Counted from the stretch's first letter, positions 1-13,095 are shown. The stretch: DNA of 64,000 bases from Megamerina dolium (GCA_963854835.1 OY978526.1:17781868-17845867), one strand, 5' to 3'. The notes: generated by a model not told the origin, from the sequence alone. Numbers and translations: made by a program.

Positions 1-54
1 AAGTAGTTTATAGAGAATATCATCATTTTAATTAAATTCGCAAAAGAAAAAATC

Positions 55-1861
55 TCCTTACAGTCGGCTGGGGCCGACCAAATTATACCCTGCATATGTA
101 GATATATATATATAAAGTTTACTCGAATATCCATCTTTTTCTTTTATTTCGACTTTTTGAAAAACAATGTTTGCATATACTACTAATACTACATACATAA
201 TACCTCTTTCTTGTAAATCCAATTAATTTTTCAATATTAATCCACACCTTAAATTTGTTTGTCCTACGTTGAATAGTTCGTAAGTTATAGCGGTTTAATT
301 TTTTAAAAATTTTCGCATTTTTGTATGGTAGCCCCATTAAGAAGTGGGCGTGGCATGTTCATTTTTTGCCAGATCATGTACAACTACCATATTAACCTAA
401 ATATTAATTATGATTGTTCTAGACAGAAGATTACAGAAGCTGCAGCTATCTCAATTTAAAAGAAATTCAGTCATCCTGTATGGGAGCCACTATAAACAAC
501 AGACGTGGCTGGCCCATTTCTTGTGGGTATATTTGCTTTTACAATGCTAATCCACACCTTAAATTTCGTTATTCTGCGCTGGATAGTTTGCAAGTTCTAA
601 CCGGTAACATTTTTTTTTAATTTCCGCAACTTTGTATGGGAGACCCAAGAAATAGTAGGCTTGACACACTGATTTTGTGCCATATTATTTCCGACTACCA
701 TGTTAATCTAAACGTCAATTATGGTTATTCTAGACAGAAGATTTCCGAAATTACGGCTGTTTCAATTTAAAAGAATTTCAGTCATTTTGTATGGGGGCTA
801 CAATAAACACTGGGCATGGCGCGCCCATTTCCTATGAGCCAAGTTGCTCGTACAATACTAATCCATACCTTAAATCTCGTTGTCCTACGCTAAATGGTTT
901 GTAAGTTATGGAGCTTAAAAGTTTTAGTTTAATTCCCTCGACTTTGTATGGGAGGCCCATGAAGGAGTGGGCGTGGCACACTGATTTTCTGCCAGATTAT
1001 TACCGACTACGATATTAATTTAAGTGTCAATTATGGTTATTCTAGACAGAAGATTGCCGAAGTTACAGCTGTTTCAATTTAAAATTTGTATGGGGGCTAC
1101 GATAAACAGTGCGCGTGGTGCGCCCATTTCCTGTGAGCCTAGTTGCTCGTACAATACTAATCCACACCTTAAATCTTGTTATTCTACGCTGAATAGTTTG
1201 CAAGTTATAACCGGTAACATTTTTTTTAATTTCCGCAACTTTGTATGGCAGACCCAAAAAGGAGTGGGCGTGGCACACTGATTTTCTGCCATATTATTAC
1301 CGACTACGATATTAATTTAAGTGTCAATTATGGTTATTCTAGACAGAAGATTGCCGAAGTTACAGCTGTTTCAATTTAAAAGAAGTACAGACACTTTGTA
1401 TGGGAGCTACGCTAGAAAGTAGGCGTGGCTCACCCACTTTTGGCGAGGTTATATAGTAGTATAATATAACTCTATGTGCAAAATATTGTTGTCCCAAGTG
1501 GTATATTATGTGAGTTATAGCAAGTTAAAAATTTTGAAAATTCCGAGGTTAGTCGCTTTGAATGCTTGGTGTGGGCGTGGCTATTGACCGATCATGCCCA
1601 ATATCAATCCCCTCCGTACCCTTGGATCATAGGTTACTTGTGCGAAAATTCGTCGAAATAGCTCAATATTTACTCAAGTTATCGTGCGAACCAGCCAGGT
1701 GACAGACAGACGGACGGACGGACATCGTTAAATCGAAAATTTAATCGACGCTGATCACGAATATATATCTATGTCTATATCTCCGGAGATTCCTTCAAGT
1801 GGACACAAACATCTGACCGAAATGAATATACCATGCATATTACATTATGCAGGGTATAAAA
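55..1861 (+). mobile_element. Hairpin-ended modular repeat, copy R1
   Basis: This is the longest of four copies of one repeat. The left end carries the hairpin GTCGGC-TGGG-GCCGAC (about 63-78), followed by TTATACCCTGCAT at 83-95. The right end is the reverse complement, ATGCAGGGTATAA, at 1847-1859. The body contains about eight related modules of roughly 150 bp. Each has a TTTGTATGGGAG-like core (near 320, 475, 615, 788, 945, 1085, 1238 and 1395), a GTGGGCGTGGC box and a TTAAATYTCGTT stretch. The right third has (CGGA)n followed by a conserved block with CTCCGGAG. Reading frames of 70-90 codons occur on both strands but do not look like genes. I cannot assign it to a named class. It has TIR-like ends but no transposase, so it is probably non-autonomous. 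Confidence 0.75.
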
Positions 1862-3267
1862 ATGTCATACTAGCATTAATTGTATACACATCATTTAAAA
1901 TATGCTGCATATGAATGCGTATGTAAACCTCAAAGCTTAGCAATTTACATATTCAGTCAATATACATAAATATATTGCAGCTTACTTACATATACCAATA
2001 CTTATTATTTTGTGTAATTAAATATTTAATTTAAAAATTTTTTATAAAAAATAATTAGCATTTTTTTTTTGCATCAGTCTTTTGGTTTTGGTAGGTAAAT
2101 GAAAAAAAAAAAAAAAATTAAAATGCAAAAAAAAAATATTAATAATTATTTACTACATTTGAAATGTATTTAAAGTGATTTTGTTCGATAACGTGTCGCA
2201 ATTCATTTCAATTTCCTATACAAATTTTTATTTCATGACATTTAAATTAATTTTATTGCACCAAATATGTATGTATGTGGTTGTATTTGAGTATACATGT
2301 AAACCGTATGTATATTTGAAAATAAATGAAAAAAAAATCCAGTTAATGTTGTAGGGCATGTGAGTGAGAAAAAAAGTCATCGCCGATGTTAAATAAATGG
2401 CGCAGGGATAAGAATAAAGCTAAAAATTAACTTGATTGCATTTTTTTTTTTTTGTAAAAATATATTTGTTTTTCTATGCGCAATGAATATCGCCCCTTTA
2501 ATAATAAAGAGATGTAATTGAAAATTTTCGTTTTTTGAAGTTTTATCATAACAATAAAAAACTTTGTGAAAAGGTTAACTTCAGTCAAGCAGAAATCCCA
2601 ATGTCACACAAAAAAATGGCGGAGATAGATAATCTTGAATCTCTTTTTAATAAAATACGCGTCTTCAAATTTATATTGATAAAGTAATCGAATTCAGCAT
2701 TACACCGGCTCTCCGGCTCCGGCTCTTACATGCTCTGGTTCATCATAAAAATGCTCATATTTCACATTAAAACGAATTAATACAAAATACATCGATGTTT
2801 TACTTCACAAAAGATGCAAACAAACACTTTTAATATTAAACTGCATTATTTCCAATAAACTGATTTAATCTTTTATAATAAAATGCAGTAAGACTGAACA
2901 CAAAAGAAGAATTCTGAATAAAATATCTTCCAAACGCAAACCAAGGCATTTTTCAAATCAATATATTAACTTAAGAATTACGCATTATATTCCAATCTTT
3001 AGAATTACAGTGCCTCTTTCCGTTTTATTACAAAAATGATTAAATTTTTCGGTTTAAAGCGGCCAAACTTTTGATAGAGTTTTTCCACAAAACTTAAATT
3101 TTGAATTAATTTTCTTCATCATTAAAGGTGCGATATGTCAACTTTCCCTTCTTTCATACACCTATACACACATACACACTGCTAGAGATGCAAAAAATAT
3201 ATCGGTTTTTTGGTCGATGTTGATATTCATATATGTTTTTTTAAGCAATCAATCAATATTTTATTCT
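1862..3267. other. AT-rich non-coding stretch
   Basis: I see no gene. The stretch is AT-rich with several homopolymer A or T runs of 8-16 bases, for example near 2060 and 2105-2120. Confidence 0.6.
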
Positions 3268-3556
3268 ATACCTAAGCTCCAATGAGCTCCCTGGCCGAGC
3301 TTCTCTTCCAGTACTGTTGTGCGTGTGAATGGACCTACTTATATTAGCTAGTTCCGAACGTCAGAACCTTTGTGACATCACCTCCTTCTGAGTTTTGTTG
3401 CAAAGCTCTTTTAAAAACTTTTTCATGGCAAATTGTTACCGCTGGTACTGTTCGAAAGAAAAATCTTTTTGGTATTAAATTTGTGCTTCAACCGTAGATT
3501 GAACGTACGACCTACATATCAGAAGTCTAATGCACTAACCACTATGCTAAGTCACA
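3268..3556 (-). mobile_element. tRNA-derived SINE, diverged copy
   Basis: Read on the minus strand, the head (about 3556 downward) has the A-box-like TTAGCATAGTGGTTAG and then a B-box-like GTTCAATCTAC. The body shares long blocks with the better copy at 30550-30913, including CAGTATTAG-like, GGTCCATTC and GAGAAGCTCGG blocks. It is one of the more diverged copies, and I found no clear target-site duplication. Confidence 0.75.
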
Positions 3557-4986
3557 TGTTATTTATTTTTCAGATTCTATCCTAGAATTCGTTTACTGAG
3601 CAAAAAGATTGTTGTGGCACGCCCATTTTGTATGTCCCACAATATATTGTTATGTGCAGGTTATAAATTGGTCGGTGTTAGCGAAACGCAAGGCTTTTTT
3701 GTCGCTTACTATTTATGCTTTTTTTGATCGATATAGAATCCCTACATATAAGTGACCATACCATAACCATACTTTTTATTGCTATTGCTTTGTTGATTAT
3801 AATCAACATTTTGTTTTAAAATGCACAATGAAAATTTGTTGTTTTTTTTTTAATATAATCATATTCACACACATGAATATAGGAGAAATATGTACAATAT
3901 ATAAATTGATGTATTTACATATATTGGATATGAATATTAATGCATATGAGTGCAAATGAATTAGAGGACTAGTTTTTAATTGAAAAAATATATACATATA
4001 AAAATATAGATAATAAAAAAAAAACGATATAAACTACGAGCACATAATTATATACGTATCAAACACACATACACACACACACACACACACTTATGCAATG
4101 ATGCATATTTTAATATCCTACATTAGATCGTTTTGTAGAATAAATTATTAATAAAAAATTGGCAATAAAATATTACTAACAAAAAGTTAATAATAAAAAA
4201 TAAATATTATATACACACGTGAACTAAATTGAATTTTTGAATAAACATACGTACGCTTATACACTTAAATGAATATTCAAAATTTAAAAGAAACAACAAA
4301 TAACATATTTTCATACTTCAAATGTGTGTGTGCAAATGAAAGTAAAAAGAGCAGCACCCTACTGGAGCACAAAGGGAGCCCATGTTTAAATAAACATATA
4401 AAATATGTATACAAATAGTATGACTGAAAATTTATATTTCAAATAAATAAAAATATTAACTTTCTATTTGAAAACTTTTTTTTTCTAGTCGAACAGATAA
4501 ATTTATATATTTATTTTCTCTTTGGGTATTCACTACTATAATAAATATAATAAATGATGAGAATAAATTTAAAATATTCAAATGCTTACAAATTTTTGCT
4601 GTTGTTTTTATTTAAATTTTATTTCATTTTTTATCAAACAATATTGGACATTTAATTGTTGACACAACATGCCATAAAGTGTGTGTTTTTTAAAATCAAT
4701 TGTAATTAGTTTTACGATATTGTGGGTATTAATAATTAACTAAAGCCAAAACCAAAGCACAAAAAAAGTGAAAATTCAATTCATTATTTCTGTAAAGGGT
4801 TTCCCAGCTCATGTGGTCGTGAAAATAGATAGCTCAAACGAATATCGACAGCAAAAATTAGGAATATATTGAAAAATGTAATTCAAAATCCAAATTTGTT
4901 CAAAATTTAATTTAAATACGTCCTTTATCTTTTCCCCATATGTTATTTCAATTTCATTTTATTTACACTATGAATGATCTAATATA
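3557..4986. other. AT-rich non-coding stretch with (AC)n
   Basis: No gene is visible. A dinucleotide AC run lies at about 4069-4090. The segment near 3613-3650 (GGCACGCCCATTTTGTATG) resembles a rearranged scrap of the ~150-bp module of the hairpin-ended repeat, but it is too short to be sure. Confidence 0.55.
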
Positions 4987-5199
4987 CCAGGTGTAGAAAT
5001 ATGAAATTATCTGTAAAACAGATTTGAGTCTACAGTTAAAGATCATTATAAACGAGCCATATTTATTTATTTTTTTGTTATGACATCTGTCACACATATT
5101 TAGTATACAGCAAGTCATTGTACAAACAACATTGTATTTTTTTAAGTTAAGAATAGGAAATTTTGTATCAGAAAATCATCATTTGCGGGAAGTTTTATT

Positions 5200-5884
5200 G
5201 CATTATTTTTGTTTTTCAGAAAAATGCAGCTGAAACGCATCGAATGCTTATCGAAGCTTATGGTGGTCACGCTCTTTCAGAAGTAACATGCAGAAATTGG
5301 TTTCAACGATTCAAAAGTAATGATTTTGATTTGAGAAATGTTGGACGAAGATGATACTTTAAGTCAACAGCAAACGGCAGAAATGTTAAATGCTATACAA
5401 AAAACAATTTCCAACCGTTTAAAAGTTATGAGAAAGATTCAAAAGAGTGGAAAATGGGTGCCACATGAATTGACTGAACGACAAATGGAAATCCGAAAAA
5501 ACACTTGTGAAATTTTTGCTTCAAAGACAAGAAAGAAAGAGTTTTTTGCATTGAATTGTGACTGATGATAAAAAGTGGATTTATTTTGAGAATCCTTAAT
5601 GCAAAAAATTATGGGTTACATGAGCCCAAAAATCAACACAGACCGCAAGACCGTGCTTCCCAATAATGGACGGCTCTACGTCCCGGAAGCAGTAGACCAC
5701 ATGGTCGACCAAGATCGATTCACCTCATCAGAATATGGAAATGCTTGGCTTCTTCCACTTAAGGAACAGCACTTCAAAACATCTGAAGAATTGGAAAATA
5801 GGGTCTCTGAATGGTTTTCATTAAAAGACGATCAACTTTTTTTTGGGGGTGGTATCCACAAATTGCCTGAAAGGTGGTCGATAC
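5200..5884 (+). pseudogene. mariner transposase pseudogene
   Basis: This is a decayed transposase in several frames. The first piece (5200-5354, read from KNAAETHRMLIEAYG) is the mariner N-terminal helix-turn-helix region. The next (5338-5565) covers the second DNA-binding part, with QKTISNRLKVM and KSGKWVPHEL. A frameshift follows, then VTDDKKWIYFENP (about 5555-5600), which holds the first catalytic Asp. The segment carrying the second and third catalytic Asp is gone. The frame resumes near 5762 with the C-terminal EQHFKTSEELENRVSEWF and GIHKLPERW. It cannot make an active transposase. The assignment to mariner is firm, the subfamily is not. Confidence 0.85.
5655..5752 (+). repeat. Retroposon fragment shared with 60028-60113
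   Basis: About 85 bases beginning AATGGACGGCTCTACGT match the insertion at 60028-60113 at roughly 75-80 percent by eye, including CTCATCAGAATAYGGAAAT. Here the fragment occupies the place of the lost central part of the mariner transposase. Confidence 0.7.
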
Positions 5885-5970
5885 TTTGAATAAAAAATTT
5901 TTATATTTTTTTAAAATAAGCATTTTATTTCCCCCTTTAAAAAACGATAATTTCATATTTCTACATCTGG

Positions 5971-8354
5971 TATATAAAAAGCGACATGGGACAGAAAAAA
6001 TAATTCCCAAATTATTAGTCAACAAATGGGCCTACCTACCTTTCCTCCTTGTAATTTCAATACAATCTTCTTTATGCTATTAGAAGTGAGTTATCCTGTA
6101 TATTAAACTCATACCCTAAATTATAATTGATCAAATGTTTACTACTTACTATGCAATATTTGCAATTTTTTCCACGCTCGCATTTTTTGTTTTTTTTTTA
6201 ATTTGGTAAATTGCAATCAATATAAAACAGCCGCATGCACGTATGCTTTGTGGTTGGTTATATCTGTGTGTGCGTGTGTGTGTGTGTTGCTGTCACAATT
6301 ACCTGTAAAGAATAAATAATTTGGAAAATTAAAATTAATTAACAACAATAATAATTTTTTTTAATACATAAATGCATAGGTAAAATTATGTAAATAACAT
6401 ATTTAAAATATCTATATCTAACACATACAAATGTATATAGATTTGTATATACACTTTTATGTGATTTCTATTCATGTAAATTGAATTATATAAATTTAAA
6501 TTAAATTACTTTTAAATTAAAATAAATTAAATTTATTTAGTATTTTGTAGGGGAATTATTATTTTTAACTTTTATCGTTAAAATAAATAAATAAGAGTGA
6601 TAAAACAATATTCATAAAATTGTGTTGAAACGACACGATATAAGTACGAACAAAACTTCTTAATGATTTTTAAGTATATTTACATGAAAATAATTAGAAG
6701 TTATACTATAATTTTTACTTTAAAGCCAGTTGATATCACAACATTGCGTGTAGCTTTGTTAGCCGTTGTGATATTCAATATAAATTTAATATATTTTAAT
6801 TATAAATAAAGAACGTACTTTATTTCACCCACAACCAATTTTATTAAAAAAAAAAAAACATTCTTTTTATGCACTATTTAAATTTATTCCATTACCATAT
6901 GCCCGAAATGTAAATGATCAACTAAAAAACACAATAACCATCGTATTAAGGATATTTCAATGTTGTAACTTTCACCACAAAATGTTACAATTTACATTAT
7001 TAATTTTATTTTTAATCCCAGATTACATGCAAGTACAAGAAGAAGATGAATAAAAACATATTGTTTTGGTGATATTACAATTGACCGAATGGCAATAAAT
7101 GTAACTGATATGCTTGGTATGGTAGCAGTAAAATGTTTAAAATAACATTGAGCATTGTAATAGCAATAATCACAGTAATATATATAAATAAAATAGCAAA
7201 ACAAAAAAAAAAAAAATTATAATAATTACAACGTGTGCGTGTGTATGTGTGTGGATAAAATTTCAATATTATACAATTACCAAAAATTGGAAAATTACAA
7301 ATGCAACAGTAAGAATAATGGCAATATTGGTCACAATAATATGTATTGTAGGAAACAAGGATAAGCATACTCTGTATTCTGAATGTATAGATATGACATG
7401 GGAATATCGAAAATTATACAAATATATAGACTTATTAAATTACTACTTATATTACATATCAACGGTTCTCTATTATCAGCAGATCAATTAACTGTTTTTT
7501 GGTTCTCTGTCAATTTTAGACTTCCACAATTTGTTTGTGACATGACGTGATACAATGTTATTGTATCGTAATTTGGCTGTTTGTCTATAGAAGACCACAT
7601 CTCATAATTTGAAGCATAGTTTTGTGAACATGTAAGCCATGAGTATCTTCGCAGATGTTTGGCTCCAAGAAGTTTTACTTTGGCAACCCTTCTTTAGGTG
7701 TACACCCTTATATAGGTGTACATATATACATACATATATATACTTATCAATATGGATGATGATGATGATGATGATGGTCATGCAATGGCAAAACATTTAA
7801 AAATACGATGATAAATTAATGAGTAAACGAGTGCTTTTAAAATATATTTAAATAAATAAAACAGATACGTGTAGGATATATCACGTATTTTTGTACATAT
7901 ACTTTATATATGTAAGTATGTGAGGAGATAAATGAAAATCCGTTAAGTATCACTTGAATATAAATTGATGGAAATTATATTGAAAAACAATACAGTACAC
8001 ATACGCGGTTTAAATCGTACAAAGATAAGCTTACTTATGTATCAATGTATGTATGAGTGCGTGCTGATGCATTTCCATGCATACATACATACATACATAC
8101 ATATATATCATATGCACTCAACTCAAAAGCAATGCAATAATTTAAGCAACAATAATCGTTGATCAGAACAAAGATTATGATAGCATCTGAATGAATGGCT
8201 GAGAGAATTTGTTCTATTAAAGCGTATTGCATGTGGGGATTAAGAGTGAAAAAATTAAAATAAAATAAAACAAAAAAAGAATATGCGGCGATATCACTTA
8301 AAAATAATAAAATTATATAAAAAATATTTATAAATAAATAAAACAGAAAAATGG
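5971..8354. other. AT-rich non-coding stretch with microsatellites
   Basis: No gene is recognisable. Short tandem repeats are (TG)n with one interruption at about 6264-6288, (GAT)n at about 7755-7776 and (ACAT)n at about 8078-8102. The open frames here are short, low in complexity and rich in Ile, Tyr and Cys, as expected by chance in such DNA. Confidence 0.6.
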
Positions 8355-9964
8355 CCTTACAGTCGGCTGGGGCCGACCAAATTATACCCTGCATATGTAG
8401 AGGTATATATAAAAAGTTTGCTCGTATATCCATCCTTTTCTTCCACTACTTTGTATAGGAGCTACATTAAGAACCAGGCTACCTCACCAATTTTTGAGGA
8501 ATAATTTCTGCCTATAATACTAAACTACCTAGGTTGCAATGGGTTGACCTAGACGTATTAATTAGTAAGTTATGGTTGTTTTAATGTTTAAGATAAATCC
8601 GAGACTTTGTACGGAAGCTATATAAAAAGTGGGCGTGACGTATCTCTTTCTGGTATATCTAATTAATTTTTCAATATCAATCCACACCTTAAATTTGGTT
8701 GTCCTACGCTAAATGGTTTGTAAGTTATGGAGCTTAAAAGTTTTAGTTTAATTCCCTCGACTTTGTATGGGAGACCTATGAAGGAGTGGGCGTGGCACAC
8801 TGATTTTCTGCCAGATTATTTCCGACTACGATATTACTCTAAGTGTCAATTATGGTTATTCTAGACTGAAGATTGCCGAAGTTACAGCTATTTCAATTTA
8901 AAATTTGTATGGGGGCCCATTTTCTGTGAGACAAGTTGCTCGTACAGTACTAATCCATACCTTAAATCTCGTTGCCCTACGCTAAATGGTTTGTAAGTTA
9001 TGGAGCTTAAAATTTTAGTTTAATTCCCTTGACTTTGTATGGGAGACTCATGAACGAGTTGGCGTGGCACTTTGATTTTCTGCCAGATTTTTGCCGACTA
9101 CGATATTAATCTAAGTGTCAATTATGGTTATTCTAGACAGAAGATTGACGAAGTTACAGCTGTTTCAATTTAAAATTTGTATGGGGGCTACGATAAACAG
9201 TGGGCGTGGTGCGCCCATTTTCTGTGAGCCTAGTTGCTCGTACAATACTAATCCACACCTTAAATCTCGTTATTCTACGCTGAATAGTTTGCAAGTTATA
9301 ACCGGCAACATTTTTTTAATTTCCGCAACTTTGTATGGGAGACCCAAAAAGGAGTGGGCGTGGCATACTGATTTTCTGCCATATTATTTCCGACTACCAT
9401 GTTAATCTAAGTGTCAATTATGGTTATTCTAGAGAGAAGATTGTAGAAGTTACAGCAGTTTCAATTTTAAAGAAGTACAGACACTTTGTATGAGAGCTAC
9501 GCTAAAAAGTAGGCGTGGCTCAACCACTTTTGGCGAGGTTATATAGTAGTATAATATAAGTCTATGTGCCAAATATTGTTGTCCAAAGTGGTATATTATG
9601 TGAGTTATAGCAAGTTAAAAATTTTGAAAATTCCGAGGTTAGTCGCTTTGAATGCTTGGTGTGGGCGTGGTTATTGACCGATCATGCCCAATATCAATCC
9701 CCTCCGTACCCTTGGATCATAGATTACTTATGCCAAATTTCATCGAAATAGCTCAATATTTACTCAAGTTATCGTGCGAACCAGCCAGGTGACAGACAGA
9801 CGGACGGACGGACGGACGGACGGACATCGTTAAATCGAAAATTTAATCGACGCTGATCACGAATATATATCTATGTCTATATCTCCGGAGATTCCTTCAA
9901 GTGGACACAAACATCTGAACGAAATGAATATACCATGCATATTGCATTATGCAGGGTATAAAAA
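8355..9964 (+). mobile_element. Hairpin-ended modular repeat, copy R2
   Basis: Same structure as the copy at 55-1861. The left hairpin begins at 8360, TTATACCCTGCAT lies at 8382-8394, and the right end ATGCAGGGTATAA lies at 9949-9961. The body again has modules with TTTGTATGGG and GTGGGCGTGG cores. The right part carries a longer (CGGA)n run than copy R1, about six units against three. The right end abuts an inverted left end belonging to the next copy. Confidence 0.75.
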
Positions 9965-10736
9965 TCTACATATGCAGGGTATAGTTTGGTCGGCCCCAGC
10001 CGACTGTAAGGAGATTTTTCAATATCAATCCACTCTTTAAATTTGGTTGTCCTACGCTGAATAGTTCGTAAGTTATGGAGCTAAAGATTTTTAGTTTAAT
10101 TCCCTCGACTTTGTATGGGAGACCCATGAAGGAGTGGGCGTGGCACACTGATTTTCTGCCATATTATTTCTCACTGCTATGTTAATCTAAGTGTCAATTA
10201 TGGTTATTCTAGACAGAAGATTGTAGAAGTTACAGCAGTTTCAATTTAAAAGAAGTACAGACACTTTGTATGAGAGCTACGCTAGAAAGTAGGAGTGGCT
10301 CACCCACTTTTGGCGAGGTTATATAGTAGTATAATATAACTCTATGTGCAAAATATTGTTGTCTCAAGTGGTATATTATGTGAGTTATAGCAAGTTAAAG
10401 ATTTTGAAAATTCCGAGGTTAGTCACTTTGAATGCTTGGTGTGGGCGTGGCTATTGACCGATCATGCCCATTATATCAATCCCCTCCGTACCCTTGGATT
10501 ATAGGTTACTTGTGCCAAATTTCGTCGAAATACCTCAATATTTACTCAAGTTATCGTGCGAACCAGCCAGGTGAAAAGACAGACGGACGGACGGACATCG
10601 TTAAATCGAAAATTTAATCGACGGTGATCACGAATATATATCTATGTCTATATCTCCGGAGATTCCTTCAAGTGGACACAAACATCTGACCGAAATGAAT
10701 ATACCATGCATATTGCAATATGCAGGGTATAAAAAG
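9965..10736 (+). mobile_element. Hairpin-ended modular repeat, rearranged copy R3
   Basis: The first ~54 bases are a left terminus in inverted orientation: ATGCAGGGTATAG, then the hairpin GTCGGCCCCAGCCGAC. From about 10019 the body runs in the forward direction, with two modules, the (CGGA)n block, the CTCCGGAG block and the right end GCAGGGTATAAAAA near 10736. About 1 kb of the usual body is missing. Confidence 0.7.
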
Positions 10737-12922
10737 CAATGCAAACAAATTGAAAATGTTGAGCATGGATGGATGTGTATTATTATTTTAATTATTTTAA
10801 TTTCCGGAAGGATTTTTTTTGTTTGTCCTTTTTACAATTTGATAGCAAAGCCTAAATGAATTGAAGAATTTCAAGACTTTTCGGAAAAAGTGAAACCTGA
10901 AAAGGTGGCTCTTACAGCGAGATTATATTTACAAAATTTAATGAGAAGCGCTTATATTTTGTTTCAGGCTTCTATTTACCATGGAAATACAGTAATACAG
11001 TGGTGAGATAGAAGCAGGGTTTATTTAAGTTTTGAAACAAACGTTTTCATGAAGTCGTCCAAAAAAAAAGTGACCATGAAATTCAATTTCAAACTATTAT
11101 TGACAATTCCTAGGTTGCGGAAACGATATTCGTTGACTTTAAATATGTGATTAATTAATAAATTAATAAATTGATTTTAATATATTAATAAAAAAAAATT
11201 AACACAAACTTTAAATTTTGAATTAATTCCCTTAATTCTTAAAGGTGCAATATGTATAAGAAATGATAGATATTTTAGACATTTTTCATTATCAAAATTA
11301 ATTATATTAAATATAAATAAAATATATACTGCATCATATATACAAAAAAAAAAAAGAAATTTGCTTACACACTTCCACATGTATGTTACATATATGCAAA
11401 CATTAATATACGTATTCCATAGTACGAGTACATATCAATACGAATACGTATACGTATGCTAAATAATGTTCCACGGAATAAAAAAAAAATTAACAAAAAA
11501 ATGCTCCAACTCCCTTCAAAACCGTTGAAAACATCATCCGTTACAGCGTTCATATTATGCACATAAGCACATACGCTCATACTCATATGTATATTGTACA
11601 TAAATATGAATGGATGTACTACGTATACTCGTATACTTATGTTTCTTGCTTGTTTCAATTTATTTCGTTTGTAAATGAATTTAGCCTTCAGCATGTTTCA
11701 AACGCAACCATCACAAACAACAACAACAGAAATAAGATGGGGAAGATGAAATAGTAACAATCAAGTTGTATTCTATTGACAATGATGGGAGGTATGTATG
11801 CAGTACGATCTTATTTTTCATACGTAAACGTGTTGTGCACATATGTATATTTATACGAATGTATATGGATATGAATGTATGTACCCTGGTGTCTAAACAA
11901 AATTGAATTGCTTCGAGAAGTTAGTTATAGACTAAGATTATAGAGTAACAACAACAAAATTCCAGTTAATTGAAAGTAATGCCCAGGAAGTCAAATAAAA
12001 ATTGACTTCCTAGTCACTTAAAAATGTGATTTAAATTTCCTTAGCACTAGTTCAGATCTGGTTAAAGGTAATGCAGGAAGTGTCAGTTGTAAACTTATTC
12101 CAATTTGTTGTTACTGTTTATTTTTCTTTCTGTTTTTAACAAAATTTTGATGAAGCTTCATTATTTTGAGGTTCATAGCTTGAGATTAAGATATCAGATT
12201 ACTATAGAAATTAATTCTAAATAATACAAAGTTACCAATCGACTAAACATTTGACAAAAAAAAACATCATTATCTTAAGGTATCAGTATACTATTGTAAT
12301 TTGGTACAAATAATACAGAGTGATTAATAAGAAAGGTTAAGAAAAGTAATTTAATAGTAATTTAATGGAAAGTAATTAAAGAGGGAACCAGTCACAAATA
12401 TCAACAGAACTAGTGGAACTACCATTGTTTAATCACTTCCATTGTACTGCAAGGTAAGTAGTAGTATGTACTTGTATACCAGTAATTGTTGCATGTTTTT
12501 GGCTATTTTTGCTGTTGCTATTTAATATTCATTGGACTCGCGGTTATTATTTTACATTATACTATGTATCATACTTTGTATATAAAAAATTTCTTCATTG
12601 TTGCGTTTTATTTCAATTCGTTTTTTTTTCGATGTTACTATCCCTCTCTCTCTCTCTGTCTATCTATCTATATCCTTCTCACCAAATCAACTAACACACA
12701 AATATAATGTTAGTATCTCCCTTAATAAGTATAACTAGTACAGTTTAGATGATAACTGAATAACTTTAATACCAGTTTGAAGGTAGAAATAGCAATAATA
12801 ACCTCGTAGGAAATATATTAATTTTTGTTCCATTTTTTAGGATTGAATTGAACATTTCACATAGTTTGCGTTAGACAATATGTGACCCAAAAATATAAGA
12901 AAAAAATCCTTTAAAGATTTTA
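10737..12922. other. AT-rich non-coding stretch
   Basis: No gene is recognised. A 49-codon stop-free stretch at 10861-11007 on the plus strand (EEFQDFSEKVKPEKVALTAR and onward) has a protein-like composition but no start codon at its head and no family that I know. It ends at a TGA. It could be an old pseudogene scrap or chance. Short TC and TA repeats lie near 12640-12675. Confidence 0.5.
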
Positions 12923-13095
12923 TTGACAAAGAGCTGCACCCTCGTGCAAATAATTGGCACAATTACACCACTCACTGCAATCGGGTCTTCGCCCCAAAAC
13001 GGACTCCGGACTCTACGTCACCACCTGGATTCGGACCACGGATTGCTACCTCAGATCATACCATTTCCAAAACACAACAACAACACTTACATGCC
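12923..13095. other. GC-richer island of unknown origin
   Basis: This segment is clearly richer in G and C than its surroundings, with CGGGTCTTCGCCCC and CGGACTCCGGACTCTACG, and ends in ACAACAACA. An open frame of 76 codons starts at 12923, but its product is not recognisable. A fragment of a retroposon or retroelement is my best guess. Confidence 0.3.

Larger units (their letters stand above)
4987..5970 (+). mobile_element. mariner element with 25-bp inverted ends, internally rearranged
   Basis: The ends are inverted repeats: 4987-5011 starts CCAGGTGTAGAAATATGAAA, and 5946-5970 is its reverse complement with one mismatch in 25. Both ends are flanked by TA, the target-site duplication of the Tc1/mariner superfamily. 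At 984 bp it is shorter than a full mariner (about 1.3 kb), because the middle of the transposase gene is missing and a retroposon-like piece sits there (about 5655-5752). Confidence 0.85.

Noticed and set aside
63..78. Helitron 3' hairpin
   Set aside because: The GTCGGC/GCCGAC stem looks like a Helitron terminal hairpin, but I see no CTRR end after it, and the element has inverted ATACCCTGCAT ends that Helitrons lack.
1024..1281. An 85-codon frame seen again at 9115-9405 and, inverted, at 26228-26485
   Set aside because: It lies in the modules of the hairpin-ended repeat, is open on both strands, and one copy is frameshifted in a T run, as expected for non-coding repeat DNA.
8078..8102. Regularly spaced short repeats that might suggest a CRISPR-like array
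   Set aside because: They are plain tetranucleotide microsatellites without spacers, and the DNA is eukaryotic.
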